A DNA stretch of 16,195 bases, from contig DAVD01000018.1 in the NCBI GenBank assembly GCA_002505405.1, forward strand, positions 1-16,195. Reading direction: 5' to 3'. Positions 14,199 through 16,195 of the stretch are shown piece after piece. A program made the translations under genes and the position numbers. Under the pieces are notes generated by a model. The model was not told the DNA's origin and searched no databases. It worked only from the letters and a program-made list of their open reading frames with translations. Numbering within the stretch: position 1 is the stretch's first letter; each line of letters opens with the position of its first letter. The DNA comes from Candidatus Poseidonia alphae (GTDB lineage Archaea; Thermoplasmatota; Poseidoniia; Poseidoniales; Poseidoniaceae).

Positions 14199-14303
14199 TC
14201 AAACACTTCGCGCCTTGATGTATCCAACAACTAATCTTCCGCAAAGGCCGAAGAATATCGCCCCTACGAAAAAAACCGGTATAATGTCAACTGAATGCAT
14301 CAT
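14199..14303 (-). CDS. Small single-helix membrane protein in the zinc transporter locus
   Basis: This 34-codon ORF (33 if the second ATG at 14300 is used) lies between the binding-protein and ATPase genes. It is preceded by AAAGGTGAG directly before ATGATG. The spacing from GGTGA to the second ATG is four bases, the same as in front of the NSS symporter. The product starts MMHSVD and has a hydrophobic stretch IIPVFFVGAIFFGLCG (7-22). RLVVGYIKARSV follows, giving a positively charged end that should face the cytoplasm. It has its own ATATAAC element about 30 bases upstream. I recognise no family. The locus suggests an accessory or regulatory microprotein of the metal importer, perhaps binding the permease. 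It could be a chance ORF, but the start signal, hydrophobic profile and position argue for a real gene. Confidence 0.62.
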   Translation of the reverse strand: MMHSVDIIPVFFVGAIFFGLCGRLVVGYIKARSV

Positions 14304-14332
14304 CTCACCTTTATGCTGGAATAACCCTCGAG

Positions 14333-14339
14333 TTATATT
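14333..14339 (-). promoter_or_regulatory. TATA-like element upstream of the small membrane ORF
   Basis: On the minus strand ATATAAC sits about 29 bases before the first ATG of the small ORF. It lies downstream of the binding-protein stop codon (14364-14366). A transcript from here would have a leader of only a few bases containing AGGTGAG. The core matches that at 14175-14183, so both could answer to the same regulator. Inferred. Confidence 0.5.
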
Positions 14340-14363
14340 CATCTCTTGCTAGAAACGGAGTAC

Positions 14364-16195
14364 TCAGCATCCCATTCCTGAGATCAAGTTTGCGAGGTTA
14401 CTCTCCATCATTGACATGTAATCATCGCTTGGATCGCTTGGAGACAATTCCATGGTATAGAGTGTTTCAATAGACACACCGGTCTCATCGACAATACTCT
14501 TAACGGATGTTGGGTCAGTATACTCTTCAACGAAAAGAACAGTAATGCCATCTTCCTTGATGAATTCTACTACTTTCGCAATGTCTTGAGGAGAAGGCTC
14601 GCCTTCAGGGTCAAGGCCGTGAACGGTCACAAATTGGATGTCGTATCGAACCGAGAGGTAGGAATAGGCATTGTGATTTGCACTTACCTTCTTCTCATGT
14701 CCGCCCGTCATGCAGAGTCCACCGGTCCCAAATGCAGCATCGTAGGCTGTATCTAGGGTGACCAACTTAGCCGAAAACGCAGCACCATTGGTCTTGAAAG
14801 CATCTTCACCATCTGGGAAAGCAGCGATGAGAGCATCCATGACTACAGTGGTTTGAGCGTTGAATGCAGCAGGGTCAAGCCAGCTGTGCGGGTCGAAATT
14901 CAAGGATTCTTCGTCGTGGTTGTCTTCGTCGTGGCCGTCCTCATCGTGGCCTTCTTCGTCGTGGCCGTCCTCATCGTGGTCATCGCCGGTTCCGGGTTGC
15001 ACGAAGTTATCAGGGTTAGCCCACATCAAGCCAGCATCTTCACAAGTAGCTTCTGTGGTAAGCATGTTGTCAACGGTGTGAGTGTTTATGTTATAGCAAA
15101 CCATCGAACCATGTTGATCGTTATGGCCGTGGTCATCATGACCGCCGTTTGCTAGAATGTGCATGGTAACTCCGTGAGGAAGTGCGAATCCGTATTCACC
15201 TTCAGCACGAACGTGAAGGGAAGCGTATGCCGCATGATGTTCTTCTTCATCCTCAAACATACTTTCGAGTTCTTCAGCGCTCAAATTGCCGTTCATATCA
15301 AGATCCATTTCATCAAACAATAGTTGTAGAAGGTCGTCCATCATTCCATTGCCGTCTTCGTCGTGGTCATCGTGCCCGTCTTCGTTCGCTGAAAACATAG
15401 TTTTGTATTCATCAAATGACAATTCACCATCACCATCTAGGTCGTACATCATAATCATGTATTCAACCCCCATGGAATCATCGTCTTCCATTGAGTCCAT
15501 TGTTTCAATGAAACCTCTAAGTTCCACCATGTTGAGAAGTCCGTTGGAATCAAGGTCTGATTCGTTGAACATGTTCATGAAGAAGTTCATTTGGAACTCC
15601 ATCTCTTCATCGTGGTCGTCGTCCGTGTGGTTGCCGTCATCAGTGTGGTTGGCGTCATCATGGCCGTCGTGGTCGTCGTCATGGTCGTCGTCCGTGTGGT
15701 TGCCGTCATCATGGTCGTCGTCCTGGCTCATCATAGTCCAGAATTCATCCCAAGAAAGGTTTCCATCATTGTTGGAATCGGCCATAGCCATGGCTTCTTC
15801 TGCGGTAAGTTCGTCATCGTGCCCGTCATCATCTTGGCCGTCGTGGCCGTCGTGGCCGTCGTGGTCGTCTCCTTCCATCCATGTGTGGCCTGCCGCTTTA
15901 CATTCTTCTTCAGTCGAGTGGTTGGTGTTGAGGTGGTCTGCCATGTCGTGGCAGACGGGTCCTTCTTCCTGGGAGTCGTCATCGTGTTCGCCATGGTCAT
16001 GGCCAGCATGTCCGCCGCCCATCTTGAGTATGGCAATGTTGAACGATTCCAAAGAACTCTCTTCGAATTCAAGGACATATTGGCCCTCTTCTAGGTGGAA
16101 GATTGAAAGGACTGCTTCTGTTGCACAGTCGGTCATGTTCTCTGTTTCTTCTGCTTCAAGATGGTCGTGGGCGTCGTGGTCATCGTGTCCGTCTT
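14364..16195 (-). CDS. znuA: Zinc ABC transporter substrate-binding protein with giant metal-binding insertion (5' end outside window)
   Basis: The frame is open to the window edge, so the N-terminus and signal sequence are missing; residues here count from the Met at 16136. The C-terminal part (413-590) is a cluster A-I (ZnuA/TroA) binding-protein lobe: FDPHSWLDP (414-422) and SANHNAYSYL (485-494) hold two metal-ligand His, followed by LDPEGEPSP, LFVEEYTDP and DDYMSMMESN. The N-terminal lobe with the first ligand must precede the window. Everything before 413 occupies the place of the usual short His-rich loop. It holds a His/Cys module (about 12-87), a His/Asp tract with EF-hand loop 1 (120-131), a second His/Asp tract (138-178), EF-hand loops 2-4 (194-205, 232-243, 278-289), a second His/Cys module (about 308-372), and a third His/Asp tract (385-410). 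The protein delivers Zn2+, or less likely Mn2+, to the permease. Confidence 0.9.
   Translation of the reverse strand, partial: DGHDDHDAHDHLEAEETENMTDCATEAVLSIFHLEEGQYVLEFEESSLESFNIAILKMGGGHAGHDHGEHDDDSQEEGPVCHDMADHLNTNHSTEEECKAAGHTWMEGDDHDGHDGHDGQDDDGHDDELTAEEAMAMADSNNDGNLSWDEFWTMMSQDDDHDDGNHTDDDHDDDHDGHDDANHTDDGNHTDDDHDEEMEFQMNFFMNMFNESDLDSNGLLNMVELRGFIETMDSMEDDDSMGVEYMIMMYDLDGDGELSFDEYKTMFSANEDGHDDHDEDGNGMMDDLLQLLFDEMDLDMNGNLSAEELESMFEDEEEHHAAYASLHVRAEGEYGFALPHGVTMHILANGGHDDHGHNDQHGSMVCYNINTHTVDNMLTTEATCEDAGLMWANPDNFVQPGTGDDHDEDGHDEEGHDEDGHDEDNHDEESLNFDPHSWLDPAAFNAQTTVVMDALIAAFPDGEDAFKTNGAAFSAKLVTLDTAYDAAFGTGGLCMTGGHEKKVSANHNAYSYLSVRYDIQFVTVHGLDPEGEPSPQDIAKVVEFIKEDGITVLFVEEYTDPTSVKSIVDETGVSIETLYTMELSPSDPSDDYMSMMESNLANLISGMGC
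14907..14984 (-). repeat. His/Asp low-complexity tract adjoining the ZnuA lobe
   Basis: Degenerate short repeats encode alternating HDE/HDED units (residues 385-410), in the position of the His-rich loop of ordinary ZnuA proteins just before FDPHSW. Confidence 0.9.
15021..15215 (-). repeat. Cys/His module, copy 2
   Basis: Residues 308-372 share an ordered pattern with copy 1: EGxY, then IL--GGH--H-H, then VC, then TxxxCxxAGxxW. The copies are about 60-70 residues from EG to the final Trp. This is a protein-level repeat within the binding protein. Confidence 0.75.
15261..15785 (-). other. Segment with four EF-hand-like loops inside ZnuA insertion
   Basis: Four 12-residue loops match D-x-[DN]-x-[DN]-G-x-[LI]-x-x-x-E: DSNNDGNLSWDE, DLDSNGLLNMVE, DLDGDGELSFDE and DLDMNGNLSAEE. 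Each is followed by a short amphipathic stretch. They suggest calcium binding outside the cell. Loop 1 is separated from the others by a His/Asp tract. Confidence 0.85.
15603..15725 (-). repeat. His/Asp/Asn low-complexity tract
   Basis: The DNA is built of repeated GTGGTTGCCGTCATC / GTGGTCGTCGTC-like units that encode DDHDDGNHTDD-type repeats (residues 138-178). NHT units add potential N-glycosylation sites. Confidence 0.9.
15816..15866 (-). repeat. HDG tandem repeat
   Basis: Repeats of TGGCCGTCG on the plus strand encode DHDGHDGHDG followed by an Asp-rich run (residues 91-107). This is another short His/Asp tract in the ZnuA insertion. Confidence 0.85.
15876..16103 (-). repeat. Cys/His module, copy 1
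   Basis: Residues 12-87 carry EGQY, AILKMGGGHAGHDHGEH, VCHD and TEEECKAAGHTW in the same order as copy 2 at 15021-15215. The frame upstream, to the window edge, is again His/Asp-rich, so further copies may lie outside. Confidence 0.75.

Noticed and set aside
14141..14230. Upstream extension of the zinc ATPase to a Met at 14230
   Set aside because: It would overlap the TATA element and the small ORF, and the ATPase domain starts normally after the ATG at 14140.
14907..15866. Short repeated units that look like a CRISPR or satellite array
   Set aside because: The units are irregular, lack unique spacers of constant length, and stay in frame coding for His/Asp repeats.
15591..16094. Plus-strand Val-rich open frame opposite the ZnuA insertion
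   Set aside because: It is the complement of His/Asp repeats. The minus-strand frame has clear EF-hand and ZnuA motifs.

Overview
The window most resembles a marine planktonic archaeon of the Thermoplasmatota, probably Marine Group II (Candidatus Poseidoniales). This is inferred from gene content and was not confirmed by a search. The archaeal signs are an intron-containing tRNA-Tyr with a C1-G72 pair, an archaeal-type FtsZ, a secreted protein ending in a PGF-CTERM-like sorting signal, TATA-like promoter elements, and GGTGA/GGAGG ribosome-binding sites. Several exported proteins are very rich in Asp. Coding density is high and genes commonly overlap or abut.

Layout, left to right. (1) 1-100, minus: tRNA-Tyr(GTA) with an intron of about 28 nt. 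(2) 327-2381, plus: ftsZ, then a secreted PGF-CTERM-like protein. (3) 2400-8503, minus, read right to left: a secreted, membrane-anchored M14 zinc carboxypeptidase, a sodium-dependent NSS-family symporter, a membrane-anchored coiled-coil/acidic protein, and histidyl-tRNA synthetase. The first three are tightly packed and look like a peptide or amino-acid scavenging operon. (4) 8638-9747, plus: an MscS-type mechanosensitive channel. (5) 9749-11071, minus: an unrecognised 440-residue membrane protein with faint kinase-like motifs. (6) 11177-12398, plus: cis-prenyltransferase (uppS) and a Nudix hydrolase, one base apart. (7) 12411-16195, minus: a high-affinity zinc (or manganese) ABC importer, reading binding protein (5' end outside the window), a previously uncalled membrane microprotein of 33-34 residues, ATPase and permease.

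The most unusual part is the zinc importer. The C-terminal lobe of its binding protein is ordinary. The region preceding it, where relatives carry a short His-rich loop, is expanded to more than 400 residues. It contains His/Asp-rich tracts, four EF-hand-like loops and two copies of a Cys/His module. The ATPase has its own His-rich tail. Between the two lies a tiny one-helix membrane protein with its own TATA-like element and a strong ribosome-binding site. Together these suggest a metal-buffering or metal-sensing elaboration of a Znu system.
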